A DNA stretch of 46,238 nucleotides, taken from NCBI GenBank assembly GCA_947448395.1, contig CANFNA010000006.1, positions 1 through 46,238 of the forward strand, given 5' to 3'. Numbering within the stretch: position 1 is the first letter of the stretch; each line of letters starts with the position of its first letter. The stretch is from Chthoniobacteraceae bacterium. Lineage in GTDB: Bacteria; Verrucomicrobiota; Verrucomicrobiia; Chthoniobacterales; Chthoniobacteraceae. The notes below the pieces were generated by a model that was not told the DNA's origin, searched no databases, and was given only the letters and a program-made list of their open reading frames with translations. A program made the position numbers and the translations under genes. Positions 27,840-37,303 of this stretch are shown here, in pieces.

Positions 27840-28864
27840 TTTTGTTTAAGATCCTCCTGCGTCTCACCCTTTTTCGCAGGGGCGGTTTTCTTTGCCTCAG
27901 CCACTTCTTTTGAATCAGAAGCCTTTTCGGCCGGTTTTGACTTTTCGGATACAGATGCCGTCTTGGGCCTTGCTCCAGCATTCGAAGCGCTTTCTGAATC
28001 TCTCTCTTTTTCCTTTTCCTTCTTTTCAGACTTCGTTTCCACCGAGGTCGTCTTGGTTTCTTTTGGAGCGCCCGGCTTATCCATCGAGAGCAACTCTGAA
28101 ACCGTAACAAACTTGAACCCCTTTTCTCGGAGGGCGTCCAACGTAGCAGGCATCGCATCTACGGTCGTTTTGTGGATGTCGTGGGTGAGGATAATCGAAC
28201 CTGCGTGTGTTTTCGAAAGAATCTCGTTTTGCACCCTCTCGCTATCTCGAAACTTCCAGTCCAAAGGGTCTACGTCCCAAAGAATCACACGGTATCCGAA
28301 GTTTGCGTTCACCCAACGACGCTGCGTTTCACTCAGAGATCCGTAAGGAGGACGCATCAGGCGCATAGACACCCCACTGGCCTTCAAAACAGCTTGGTGC
28401 GTTTTTTCCAACTGCTCTCGGAGATTCACCTCGCTGAAGGAGACGAGATTTGGATGTGTGAAAGAGTGGTTTGCCACCTCGTGTCCCTCCGCCACGATCC
28501 GCTTTACGATATCAGGATATTCCAACGCATTCTGACCAATCAGAAAAAACGTCGCTCTAATTTTACGCTCCTTCAACAAATCAAGAAGCCTAGGCGTGTT
28601 TTGAGCATGCGGCCCATCATCAAAAGTCAGCGCGATGTAAGGCTGCTCCACGTTACAGGACGAATAGGAAACCTTCGACGACGACGGCGCAGGAAACCCC
28701 TCACGCCGAGGCGATGTCGCCATTGCAATCTCAGAAGGCTTTGCATTCGGATCCTCCGAGTCCGCCACTGGAACAGGATTGGTATTGGCGGGTTCGGGAG
28801 CCTGAGCAAAAAGCGGCGCCGCTAAAAAAAGAATCAAAGGAGCAAATGAAAAGATCCGTCTCAT
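27815..28864 (-). CDS. Polysaccharide deacetylase (NodB homology) with charged low-complexity C-terminal tail
   Basis: YIALTFDDGPHAQNTPRLLDLLKERKIRATFFLIGQ, GHEVANHSFTHPNL, MRPPYGSLSETQR, GSIILTHDIH; start MRRIFSFAPLILFLAAPLFAQ at 28864. Confidence 0.93.
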   Translation of the reverse strand: MRRIFSFAPLILFLAAPLFAQAPEPANTNPVPVADSEDPNAKPSEIAMATSPRREGFPAPSSSKVSYSSCNVEQPYIALTFDDGPHAQNTPRLLDLLKERKIRATFFLIGQNALEYPDIVKRIVAEGHEVANHSFTHPNLVSFSEVNLREQLEKTHQAVLKASGVSMRLMRPPYGSLSETQRRWVNANFGYRVILWDVDPLDWKFRDSERVQNEILSKTHAGSIILTHDIHKTTVDAMPATLDALREKGFKFVTVSELLSMDKPGAPKETKTTSVETKSEKKEKEKERDSESASNAGARPKTASVSEKSKPAEKASDSKEVAEAKKTAPAKKGETQEDLKQKWLRLFGR

Positions 28865-28995
28865 GCGAAGTTCGTAGTTGCACATCATCGCGCAACCTAC
28901 ACCAAAAACGCAACCCATGGGATGAACTCCTGAGAGACTCACTCCCATTCGAACCCCTCACTCGCTCCCTGCCCGCTTCCAGAGAGATGACATCC

Positions 28996-30312
28996 CTATT
29001 TATTTTTCTTACGTGCCTTCAAATCCAATCCTTCTTGGGCCGCTCTCGCCAACGACTGCCGTTCTTCTGCACTCAGACCCGGTGTCGTTGAAAGCCATTC
29101 TGCGGCGGCCTCCGGATTATACCGCTGCCAGATCCCTAAACTCCTCTTCAACACAGCCGTCCGAGTCTGTCCAGGAGGCAGTGTAGCTGCCCAAATCGCC
29201 GATCCCTCCGGATCCTTGGGCGCTGTTCGCACTGCAAAGCCTTCCACCGCCGCATCCCGTGATGCGCTCGGAGGCAACTGATCCAGCCAAGCCGCAACGC
29301 CTTCGATATCCTTGCCAGCCCACGTGCCAGCAATCGCCGAATAGGCACTCTGGCGGTTCGGCCCCTCAGGAAGGGTGTTGGCCCAGTTTAATGCGGAATC
29401 TGGATTCGCCTTAGCCATTCGAGTGGCCACGTCTCGACTCGCCCCAAGCACCGCTTCCGATGGTAACGATGCAATTAATCGCTGCGCCTCCTCCAGATTT
29501 GAGGCTGCAACCCTAGCAATCACCGTGTCCAGAGCGGCCTGACGGCCGCTTCCCTCCGGAAGGGACTTCGCCGCGACTAACGCCTGAGACGGGTTCTTTG
29601 CTGCCAGAACCTCAAACGCTTTGGTCACAAGTTGAGCCCGATCTGGACCGTCCCCAAGCTGGTTTGCAAAATCAAGGGCTCGCTGGGGATCGGTTCTCGC
29701 GATCGTACCAAGAATGGTCGCTTGCGTGGACGCCTTGCGCTCCCCCTCGGGGAGACTCTCCAACCACCTAAGAGCGGCGCTTGGACTCATTTTACTCCAC
29801 GAAGAGAAGAATGCGTCGCTGATCTTGTCCGGTCCGTGCTCGGACCAGAGCTTCACAGCGGAAAGGGGATCTACCTCCGCCCAACGCCTCTCAATGGCCC
29901 TCAAAGCGATCGCATTGTTCGCCTCACGTGCTCGCCGAAAGGCATCTGCCAGATTCGCAGGACCCAATTGGCTCACGGCTTCGTACACAGCCAAGTAACG
30001 CTTCAAGTCGCTGTTTTCCTTCGATCCAGAATCAATAATCGAAATCACTTCCTCAGGACTCATCCCCGCCATTCTTGAAGGCGCACCGACCAACCTGGAG
30101 ATCTCAGTCTCTATCGCCTCATCGGAATCCTCGGACTGCCCAGTCATCCTTTGCTTCATCGCACCAGCACCTTTTCGCAAGTCAGGATCCTCAGAAACCT
30201 CCTGCTCCGGAACACTCACAAGAACCCGAAGAGAACGCCCCAAAGGAAGCCCCGCCAGCAGCGCAGAAGCCGCTAAGACCGGCCACCGAAATTTCTGAGG
30301 GAAGTTGAACAT
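28996..30312 (-). CDS. Membrane-anchored or secreted helical-repeat protein (about 31-36 residue DPxxALxWAxxLPEGxxR repeats)
   Basis: Repeated units: SPSAALRWLESLPEGERKASTQATILGTIARTDPQRALDFANQLGDGPDRAQLVTKAFEVLAAKNPSQALVAAKSLPEGSGRQAALDTVIARVAASN... Start MFNFPQKFRWPVLAASALLAGLPLG. Confidence 0.8.
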   Translation of the reverse strand: MFNFPQKFRWPVLAASALLAGLPLGRSLRVLVSVPEQEVSEDPDLRKGAGAMKQRMTGQSEDSDEAIETEISRLVGAPSRMAGMSPEEVISIIDSGSKENSDLKRYLAVYEAVSQLGPANLADAFRRAREANNAIALRAIERRWAEVDPLSAVKLWSEHGPDKISDAFFSSWSKMSPSAALRWLESLPEGERKASTQATILGTIARTDPQRALDFANQLGDGPDRAQLVTKAFEVLAAKNPSQALVAAKSLPEGSGRQAALDTVIARVAASNLEEAQRLIASLPSEAVLGASRDVATRMAKANPDSALNWANTLPEGPNRQSAYSAIAGTWAGKDIEGVAAWLDQLPPSASRDAAVEGFAVRTAPKDPEGSAIWAATLPPGQTRTAVLKRSLGIWQRYNPEAAAEWLSTTPGLSAEERQSLARAAQEGLDLKARKKNK

Positions 30313-30417
30313 ACCAAGTGGACTAACCCGATGCCCCGAAATGCGGTTCTGTGCAAGCGCTATAAAAGCGGGGCTTTGCGCCAAACGCCACGTCTCGTAC
30401 ACTCGCCCTATCTTTTT

Positions 30418-31089
30418 ATGAAGCCAATCGAAGACGCATTGCTCTATGGAATTTTGGATCTCGGGTACGTGCCTGCGGACTCTCTGGAGAGTTATGCCGA
30501 ACGCATGATCCACGGAGGCGTCGATATTCTCCAACTCCGTGCTAAAAAAGCTTCCGAGGAAGAAATTGAAGACTTCGCTCGCCGAATTATTCCCATCACA
30601 GAGTCAGCTCGTGTCCCTTTAATTTTAAACGATTATCCCGAGCTTGTCCCCTCCGTCGGAGCTCAGGGCGCGCATGTGGGACAAGACGACTTTACCGTAG
30701 AAGACGCTCGGTGGCGGGCGGGACGTGCTTTGGCAAATGAGGTCCCTCCCACGATCATCGGAAAGTCGACCCACTCGCTCGAACAGGCCTTGGAAGCCGC
30801 CGCACATGAGGCCGACTATCTGGGCTTTGGACCACTTTTTCAAACACCGACCAAACTCGGACGGCCAGCAATCGGCCTAGAGGAAATCCAGCGTGTCCAC
30901 GAGCTCGTAGCAAAACCGATCTTCTGCATTGGAGGAATCAAGCGGGAAAACCTCGAAACCGTTTTGAACGCTGGCGCGAAGCGAGTTGTTATTGTTTCCG
31001 GAATTCTTCAGGCCTCGGACATTGAAGGCTATTGTCGAGAGGTCCGTTCAGAACTCGCTCGCCGCCTCCGTCCCTCAGATCACCGGTGA
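30418..31089 (+). CDS. thiE: Thiamine-phosphate synthase-like (ThiE/TenI)
   Basis: VDILQLRAKKASEEEIEDFARRI, GAHVGQDD, IIGKSTHSLEQALEAAAHEADYLGFGPLFQTPTK, IFCIGGIKRENLETVLNAGAKRVVIVSGI. Confidence 0.88.
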   Translation: MKPIEDALLYGILDLGYVPADSLESYAERMIHGGVDILQLRAKKASEEEIEDFARRIIPITESARVPLILNDYPELVPSVGAQGAHVGQDDFTVEDARWRAGRALANEVPPTIIGKSTHSLEQALEAAAHEADYLGFGPLFQTPTKLGRPAIGLEEIQRVHELVAKPIFCIGGIKRENLETVLNAGAKRVVIVSGILQASDIEGYCREVRSELARRLRPSDHR

Positions 31090-31101
31090 AGAGCGCCTAC
31101 T

Positions 31102-32679
31102 TCAGGGTTTCACGAAGCCCGTGAGATCCGCGCGCAGCTTTGCTGCATCGGGATGAAAGAGGTACATCATGTGCCCACTCTCATAGAGACTAAACCGAAT
31201 GTTCTTTCGGCTCACCTCCGGAATTTTGAGATGACTGAGACTGTATCGCATTGAGTCTTCTGGAACAGCCAAGTCACGCTGTCCGCACAGGACCAACACT
31301 CGCATCCCAGGGTTATCTTGCATCGCGGACGCCAACGCGTCACCGGTGGAGACATAGCGGTTTTCAAAATCATGCCACTTCCACGGAAGGCTATTCAAAA
31401 TGTGGTACGGATGGTCGCTCTCGTATCCGAGTTCGCCCCGAATATAGCCGTTAATCGCGGATGCAAATCCACCGGCTATATTTGAATAAGACGGATCGTA
31501 CCCTGTGCTCAATTCGCCTGGGTCATTGTCTTGGCCAAGCACACGCGCATCGAAACGCCCGACCACCTTCGAATCCACCTTTAAGAGCGCCTTCCGAAAG
31601 AAAAACGGATTCAGCCGGAGGTTTTGTGCCAGCACGTCTGCTGCAGGCACGCCCGTGAAATGAGACACTTGGTCTGCAATGCGCCTCCGCTCCGGTTCGG
31701 TCAAAGCGTTTCCCTTGAGCAGGGCGAGGGCATAATCGCCCTGCGCAAAAGCACGCGACGAATCCACCGCAGACTTCAGGTCCTGCTGCAAGTCTCCCGT
31801 CAACCGGTGATGATAGTGCGCCGTTGCCGTCATCGTTGGTAAGAACAGAATGTGAGGCAAATCATTCCCAGCGCCGGACAAGATGGTCTGAAAATCTACT
31901 AATCCTGACAGCAAGACTAACCCCTCAGGATACCAGCCGTGTCGAGCTTGCAGGTAGTCCGCAAGCCCCGCCACCCTCAAGACTCCGTAACTCTCCCCAC
32001 ACAAATATTTCGGGGAGCCCCAGCGCTGCTCACGTGTGGTGAAAAGCCGAACAAACTCGCCCACCGACCGAATATCCTCCTGAACGCCAAAAAACTGCTC
32101 TGGCTTCTCACCCTTCGCAGCACGACTTAATCCCGTGCTCACTGGGTCCACAAACACGAGATCCGCTGCATCCAAAATGGTATTAGGATTTTCCACCGCC
32201 CTCGCAAAGGAGGCGGGAGTCAACCCTTCTGGAGGCAGATCCACTCGCTTCGGCCCAAGCCCGCCTAAATGCAACCAAACTGCGGAGGCCCCTGGTCCTC
32301 CATTGAAACAAAACATGATCGGACGGTTCGGATCCGTAGCAGCAAGGCGTTTCCCCTCGGCATCCGAGGCAGCGTAATAGACGTAAAACACGTTGGCTCG
32401 ACTGACGCCATCCTCCTTCAGCACTGGAATAGTCCCAGTTTGAGCAACGTACGGGAGAACCACGCCTCCAACCGTGACTCCACCTTTCCTTTCCTTGGGC
32501 TTTTCTTCTTTTGCCTTTTCAAGCTCTGTCGTCTTGGCGGCCGGATCCTTCGCAATGGCCTTCGGAGAAGCGTCTTCTTTGGCGCCCTCGGCAACCTCCT
32601 CAGCAGCAGCTGCGCAAATAGGTTGAAACTGCAAGCTGATTGCAAGCAGACAGGCGGTTGTCAGAAACGTTGGCTTCAT
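31102..32679 (-). CDS. S10-family serine carboxypeptidase-like peptidase
   Basis: FCFNGGPGASAVWLHLGGLGPKRV, LCGESYGVLRVAGLADYL (nucleophile Ser), C-terminal LCGQRDLAVP and ESGHMMY; N-terminal signal peptide and charged linker. Confidence 0.88.
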   Translation of the reverse strand: MKPTFLTTACLLAISLQFQPICAAAAEEVAEGAKEDASPKAIAKDPAAKTTELEKAKEEKPKERKGGVTVGGVVLPYVAQTGTIPVLKEDGVSRANVFYVYYAASDAEGKRLAATDPNRPIMFCFNGGPGASAVWLHLGGLGPKRVDLPPEGLTPASFARAVENPNTILDAADLVFVDPVSTGLSRAAKGEKPEQFFGVQEDIRSVGEFVRLFTTREQRWGSPKYLCGESYGVLRVAGLADYLQARHGWYPEGLVLLSGLVDFQTILSGAGNDLPHILFLPTMTATAHYHHRLTGDLQQDLKSAVDSSRAFAQGDYALALLKGNALTEPERRRIADQVSHFTGVPAADVLAQNLRLNPFFFRKALLKVDSKVVGRFDARVLGQDNDPGELSTGYDPSYSNIAGGFASAINGYIRGELGYESDHPYHILNSLPWKWHDFENRYVSTGDALASAMQDNPGMRVLVLCGQRDLAVPEDSMRYSLSHLKIPEVSRKNIRFSLYESGHMMYLFHPDAAKLRADLTGFVKP

Positions 32680-32727
32680 TAAATCAATTCAGTTCGGAAA
32701 GCTCTGATGCCTCGAGCGAGACTCTAC

Positions 32728-33471
32728 TCAATCGCCCACAGATATTCGCTCCACGGCAGAGGAAGGAATCCAACCATGAATCCCATCAGGAAGGATACAC
32801 CGACTCCACCCAGCGCTTGATCCGATCACTCGAACCATTGTTCCAGCCGGATATTCGCCGAGAGCCTGCGCAGGATCCGCAGGCGCCTTGCGGGCGGTAA
32901 CTGCCCTCTCACGAACAATTGCCTCTTGGGAAGCCCAGAAAGAGGTCCGCCGCCATAGAATCCCAGCACACAAAAGGACTACGGATAAGAACAACAAAGC
33001 CAACGAAAAGCCGCGCCAGCGTTGCAGCCAACCAAAAATTCCCGCCAAGAAACAACCCCACGCCCCCACTGCAATGATCCAAATCTCAAGTCCTCGGCAC
33101 CACAAAGGCGTTGTCGCCCACCATTGCCGAGGATGGATTCTAGCCCCCACGCTGCGCCGCGTGAGCTCTAGTGCTTCAGTCGACGGTTGATGCTCTGGAT
33201 TGACTCTCAAGGCCCGCTCCCATTCGAGCATCGCTCCGCCCGGATCACCCAGCGATTCACGAACGCGTCCTAGATTATATCTCACAGCCGCAGAATCCCC
33301 TGAAGTCGCGAGCTCACGATTATAACTTCGCTCAGCCTCAATAAATTTTCCCTCCCGGAAAAACCGATTTCCCTCCTCAAACGGAGCAGCCCCGTGAACC
33401 AAACTGACCCCATAAATCCAAACGCATACCAGCACACAACTCCTCCAAAACGCAGCCTCGAGCTCCTTCAT
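32728..33471 (-). CDS. BatE-like protein: TPR region, TM segments, SH3-like domain
   Basis: EGNRFFREGKFIEAERSYNRELATSGDSAAVRYNLGRVRESLGDPGGAMLEWERALRVNPEH (TPR); C-terminal SH3b-like; ATG overlaps BatD stop (ATGA). Confidence 0.82.
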   Translation of the reverse strand: MKELEAAFWRSCVLVCVWIYGVSLVHGAAPFEEGNRFFREGKFIEAERSYNRELATSGDSAAVRYNLGRVRESLGDPGGAMLEWERALRVNPEHQPSTEALELTRRSVGARIHPRQWWATTPLWCRGLEIWIIAVGAWGCFLAGIFGWLQRWRGFSLALLFLSVVLLCAGILWRRTSFWASQEAIVRERAVTARKAPADPAQALGEYPAGTMVRVIGSSAGWSRCILPDGIHGWIPSSAVERISVGD

Positions 33472-35309
33472 CGGGCGATCCTTTCCAAACAAAGAACGAC
33501 TCGAAGACGCTCATCCTCTGAGAACTTTACCGCTGCATTTCCTCCGGCAAATCGGGCTGCCGCATCCGCCTCGAAAAGAAGATCCACTTCGCGTCGTCCC
33601 GCTGCATCTAATTTAAAAGCTTCAGCCACATCCATGGCCCCAATGGCTGACACCGGCTGCCCCCCCTTGGCAGCGGCGAGCAGCCGCACCACGCTGATCG
33701 CCTCGCTGACAAATTCGCCGGGTTCGTGCACAGATCTCAGTCTCGAGAGGATTCTCAATGCCTGCTTTCTCAAATCTGGCCCAGGCCCGAGCCTCGCCCT
33801 CCGAACCGCCCTCCATTTCAGTCCGGCGCCAATCCCACTTAGCAGCGCAAAAACCGCCTGAATCGTCCAAAACGTACGCATCGGAATTGTCGGCACATTC
33901 GGCGTAACGGAACCGCTGTTTTGATCCAAAATCTTCGGCTTTGCCGGCTCTTCTACCGGGGGCCTTGCCACTGGAGTTGCAGGAACCGGCACTGGCTCAG
34001 GCTTATCGAGGGCCGGCAACTTTCCTTCCACTTGAAGCGAAATGGGAGAGCTCTGATATCTCTCGTAACGAGACGTCTCCGGATCAAAGAAAGAGAACTC
34101 GAACGCTGGAGTCTCCTGATGAGCTGCCTCAGCAACCACCGCAACCTTAAATGTTTTCATCCCTTTGCGGCCAAGGTCATCCGACTTTGCAAAACTCATT
34201 TCCGGCGGGTAGATGCGCCACCCCTCCGGCTTCACAACCGGTGGAACTTCAATGCGATCGAAGCTTCCTTCTCCCTCCACCTGTAAGGTCATGGTGAGAG
34301 GTTCGCCTGCCTTCACTTTCACCTGATTCGTCGATGCCGCAAATCGGAACCGTCCAACCGCTCCTCTAAACGACTCAGGCTGCCCCTCCAACGGCAAGTC
34401 ACGCACGTCCACCCGCGCATCCTTGAAGGTCATGGCGCGCTCCTGCATGACCGTCGGCTGTGTATCGAACGGAAACCCATCAAAAATGCCACCAAAGGGC
34501 GAATTTTGACGCTCTCGCTTCTTGTTCGAGGCCATCTGAATTTTAATCGTGATTTCCCCCAGCGGAACTTTACCGCTTTTAATCGCTGTCAGCGCCGAAC
34601 GAAAAACAAGGACGTCATACTGACGCCCCTGCCGATTCTCGATTCTTTGTTGGGGCTGCTGAAAAGCGGTCTTCAAAAATGCGTCCGATTCAAAAAGGGG
34701 CATCGATTCAATCCGCCAACGGACATCAGACGGAACTAAGAGGCGAATTTCCGTGGGAAGTGACTCTCCGACATAAATTGGTCTCTGCGGAAGATCGACC
34801 TCCACAAAAGCTCCCTGATTCACTTCGGGCGCATTCGGCTGGCCTGGCTCCAACACTTTCAAAACGGCGGGCTCGGACCGATAGACCTGTCCATCGATCT
34901 CCACACTAACTGAAGGAATCACCAACTCTCCTGCACGCTTCGGTATTAAATAATACCGATGCGTCATCGTGATGCTTAGCTCAGTATTATTGAGCGTCGT
35001 TTGCATCGACGGACCGAGGTACTGGATCTGGGCACCTTCCACTTCAATCGCCGGCGGTTGGCGCAGTTTTTGGGATCCTTTCACCACAAACCCCAACTGC
35101 ACCGGCTCCCCCACGGCTGTCGTCACTGGATCCAATGTCGTCGACACCGATATCTCCGCCGCCTGAACCCTCACACACTCCCAACAAAAACCGCCCGCCA
35201 CGAATGCAAAAATGAACAGCAATCGACGCAGTCGCTCGACAACTGAGGTTCCAAAGCGGCAACCATGAATTCCACTATTCGTAATACGTTTTCCGGAGTG
35301 CATTACCAA
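33468..35309 (-). CDS. BatD-family protein
   Basis: ISVSTTLDPVTTAVGEPVQLGFVVKGSQKLRQPPAIEVEGAQIQYLGPSMQTTLNNTELSITMTHRYYLIPKRAGELVIPSVSVEIDGQVYRS...; position between BatB and BatE. Confidence 0.88.
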   Translation of the reverse strand: MVMHSGKRITNSGIHGCRFGTSVVERLRRLLFIFAFVAGGFCWECVRVQAAEISVSTTLDPVTTAVGEPVQLGFVVKGSQKLRQPPAIEVEGAQIQYLGPSMQTTLNNTELSITMTHRYYLIPKRAGELVIPSVSVEIDGQVYRSEPAVLKVLEPGQPNAPEVNQGAFVEVDLPQRPIYVGESLPTEIRLLVPSDVRWRIESMPLFESDAFLKTAFQQPQQRIENRQGRQYDVLVFRSALTAIKSGKVPLGEITIKIQMASNKKRERQNSPFGGIFDGFPFDTQPTVMQERAMTFKDARVDVRDLPLEGQPESFRGAVGRFRFAASTNQVKVKAGEPLTMTLQVEGEGSFDRIEVPPVVKPEGWRIYPPEMSFAKSDDLGRKGMKTFKVAVVAEAAHQETPAFEFSFFDPETSRYERYQSSPISLQVEGKLPALDKPEPVPVPATPVARPPVEEPAKPKILDQNSGSVTPNVPTIPMRTFWTIQAVFALLSGIGAGLKWRAVRRARLGPGPDLRKQALRILSRLRSVHEPGEFVSEAISVVRLLAAAKGGQPVSAIGAMDVAEAFKLDAAGRREVDLLFEADAAARFAGGNAAVKFSEDERLRVVLCLERIAR

Positions 35310-37303
35310 CTTCGCCCTTCGCGGGCCTTTGATTCTTTCTGCTGTTTTCCGTCTGGAATCCAGAGATGGACGCGACGGTCCTCGCTACGCAAAGCATCCA
35401 CAAGCGCCTGTGCTTGCGCCTTAGTAATTTTCCCGTCTCCCCCCTGTTGCGGCTGCATCCCCTCCCGCCGCTCCTGCTGCTCCTGCTCAGAGGTTTTCCC
35501 ATCCCCTGTCGTAGGCTCGTCCTTCAATTCACCGCGGGCTTTCGATTCTGCGAGTTCCTCGGGACGGGGTTCCGACTGGGGCGGTTTACCATCTTGATTC
35601 TGCGCCGTCTGCGATTGCTTTTCCGATTTTCTGTCGTCTTTGCGGTTGTCGGAAGGAGCGGGCTTTCCGCCTTCTTTTCCATCTCCCTGATTTTGACCAT
35701 CGGCCCCATCTTTATCTCCCCGCCCTGAAGTGTTCTTGTTTTCCTCGGAGCGATCTTTGCCGTCTTTGGGTTGCCGTTGCACCTCCTGATCTTGCTCAGA
35801 ATCACCTCCGTCTTGCTTGTCCTTCTCGCCGTCCTTGCCCTGCTGCTTCTCGGATTGCTGTTTTTTTTGTTCCAACAACTTCTTCACCCAATTTCGGTTG
35901 TAGGCTGCGTCCTCCAAATTCGGATCGTCCTTCAAGGCTGCTGAATAATGGTCGATCGCCTGCTCAAGCGCCTTTGTGTCGACCCCGCGCCTGCCTTGCT
36001 GGGCTTGCTGCACGAGAGTGTTTGCAAAGTTGTATTCGGCCCGCCCTCTCAACCGCGGGTCTGATGAGGCAAGCGCTTGGCCAAAAGCATCAATCGCTTC
36101 TACCCACTTTTTATTTTTGTAAGCGGCCGTCCCGAGGTTGTAAGCCCGCTCCAACGACTTTGAATCGCTCTTCCACTCTGAATCATAAGCCTCCAATGCC
36201 TTTGCATAGTCTCCCGCTTCGTAAAATTCACGAGCCTTTGAGAGCCCTTCAGCACCATACCCGTCCCGTTGGAACATCAATGAAAGGGCCAAGAAAACCG
36301 TTAACCCCAACCGCCGACGTCCACCCTCTCCTTTAATTAGAGCCCCCGCAAGAAAGGCCAATGCCACTCCAAGCGGCCACTGATAGCGCTCCGTCACTCG
36401 AAATCCTCCCTCCTGCTGCACTTCATGCTGATCCATCTGCATAATTCCATCCTGCACTATCCGGCGCATTTCTGCAGGCCCAGACTGAAGTCGCAGATAA
36501 AATCCCCCGCCAACGCTTGCCAGCTCGCGCATTCGAGCCTCATCCAAACGCGACGACACAATATTCCCAGACGCATCGTGAATGTACTCCTTTCCACCCC
36601 GGGGCGAAGGCACTGATAAAACCGTCCCCTCCGGCGTCCCGACGCCCAAGGTAAAGACCCGAACTTTTCCGGCCAACTCTTTGGCCACACGGATTCCATC
36701 TTCTTCCAAATCTTCCCCATCCGAAATTAGCACTACCGCCCGCTGCCCCCCTTCCGAATGTTCAAACGCTTCCACTGAGACGCGCAGCGCATCCGCAATA
36801 TTCGTTCCGGGCAAGGGAATCAACTCCGTGTCCAATTCCTGAATCGCTGCCAAAATTGCAGAGTGATCAGAAGTTACCGGAGCCTGCAAAAAGGACGACC
36901 CTGCAAACGCAACAAGACCGATGCGATCTCCTGGAAGCTGCCTCACCAAGTCCTCAGCAGCCAGCTTCGCACGACGCAACCGAGAGGGGGGGAAGTCATC
37001 CGCCAACATCGATCGCGAGACGTCTACCGCAATAATCACATCGCGGCCCATCCCCTTGCGATCTTCCTTCACGCCCCCCCACTGCGGTCTCGCCCAGGCA
37101 AGACACGCAAACCCGAGCGCTAGCAGTAACAGAACGAATCTCGGCCAGACAGATGTCGATGACGCCACCAAGCGCGACTTCAAACGCTGCGCTACAAGCA
37201 AACGCAAATGGTCCGCTGCAGCGCGCCCTTGAAACCAAACCCATACGGCAAGCAACGGAAGTGCAACCAGACCCCAAAAGGCACTTGGAAAAGCCCATTT
37301 CAT
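35303..37303 (-). CDS. BatB/BatC fusion: VWA domain, TPRs, charged low-complexity tail
   Basis: VIIAVDVSRSMLADDFPPSRLRRAKLAAEDLVRQLPGDRIGLVAFAG, TPR FYEAGDYAKALEAYDSEWKSDSKSLERAYNLGTAAYKNKKW, about 190 aa D/E/K/Q/G-rich tail. Start at 37303 overlaps BatA stop (ATGA). Confidence 0.9.
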   Translation of the reverse strand: MKWAFPSAFWGLVALPLLAVWVWFQGRAAADHLRLLVAQRLKSRLVASSTSVWPRFVLLLLALGFACLAWARPQWGGVKEDRKGMGRDVIIAVDVSRSMLADDFPPSRLRRAKLAAEDLVRQLPGDRIGLVAFAGSSFLQAPVTSDHSAILAAIQELDTELIPLPGTNIADALRVSVEAFEHSEGGQRAVVLISDGEDLEEDGIRVAKELAGKVRVFTLGVGTPEGTVLSVPSPRGGKEYIHDASGNIVSSRLDEARMRELASVGGGFYLRLQSGPAEMRRIVQDGIMQMDQHEVQQEGGFRVTERYQWPLGVALAFLAGALIKGEGGRRRLGLTVFLALSLMFQRDGYGAEGLSKAREFYEAGDYAKALEAYDSEWKSDSKSLERAYNLGTAAYKNKKWVEAIDAFGQALASSDPRLRGRAEYNFANTLVQQAQQGRRGVDTKALEQAIDHYSAALKDDPNLEDAAYNRNWVKKLLEQKKQQSEKQQGKDGEKDKQDGGDSEQDQEVQRQPKDGKDRSEENKNTSGRGDKDGADGQNQGDGKEGGKPAPSDNRKDDRKSEKQSQTAQNQDGKPPQSEPRPEELAESKARGELKDEPTTGDGKTSEQEQQERREGMQPQQGGDGKITKAQAQALVDALRSEDRRVHLWIPDGKQQKESKAREGRSW

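Noticed and set aside
28172-28825. 217-aa plus-strand ORF opposite the polysaccharide deacetylase
   Set aside because: Arg/His-rich shadow of a convincing NodB-domain gene.
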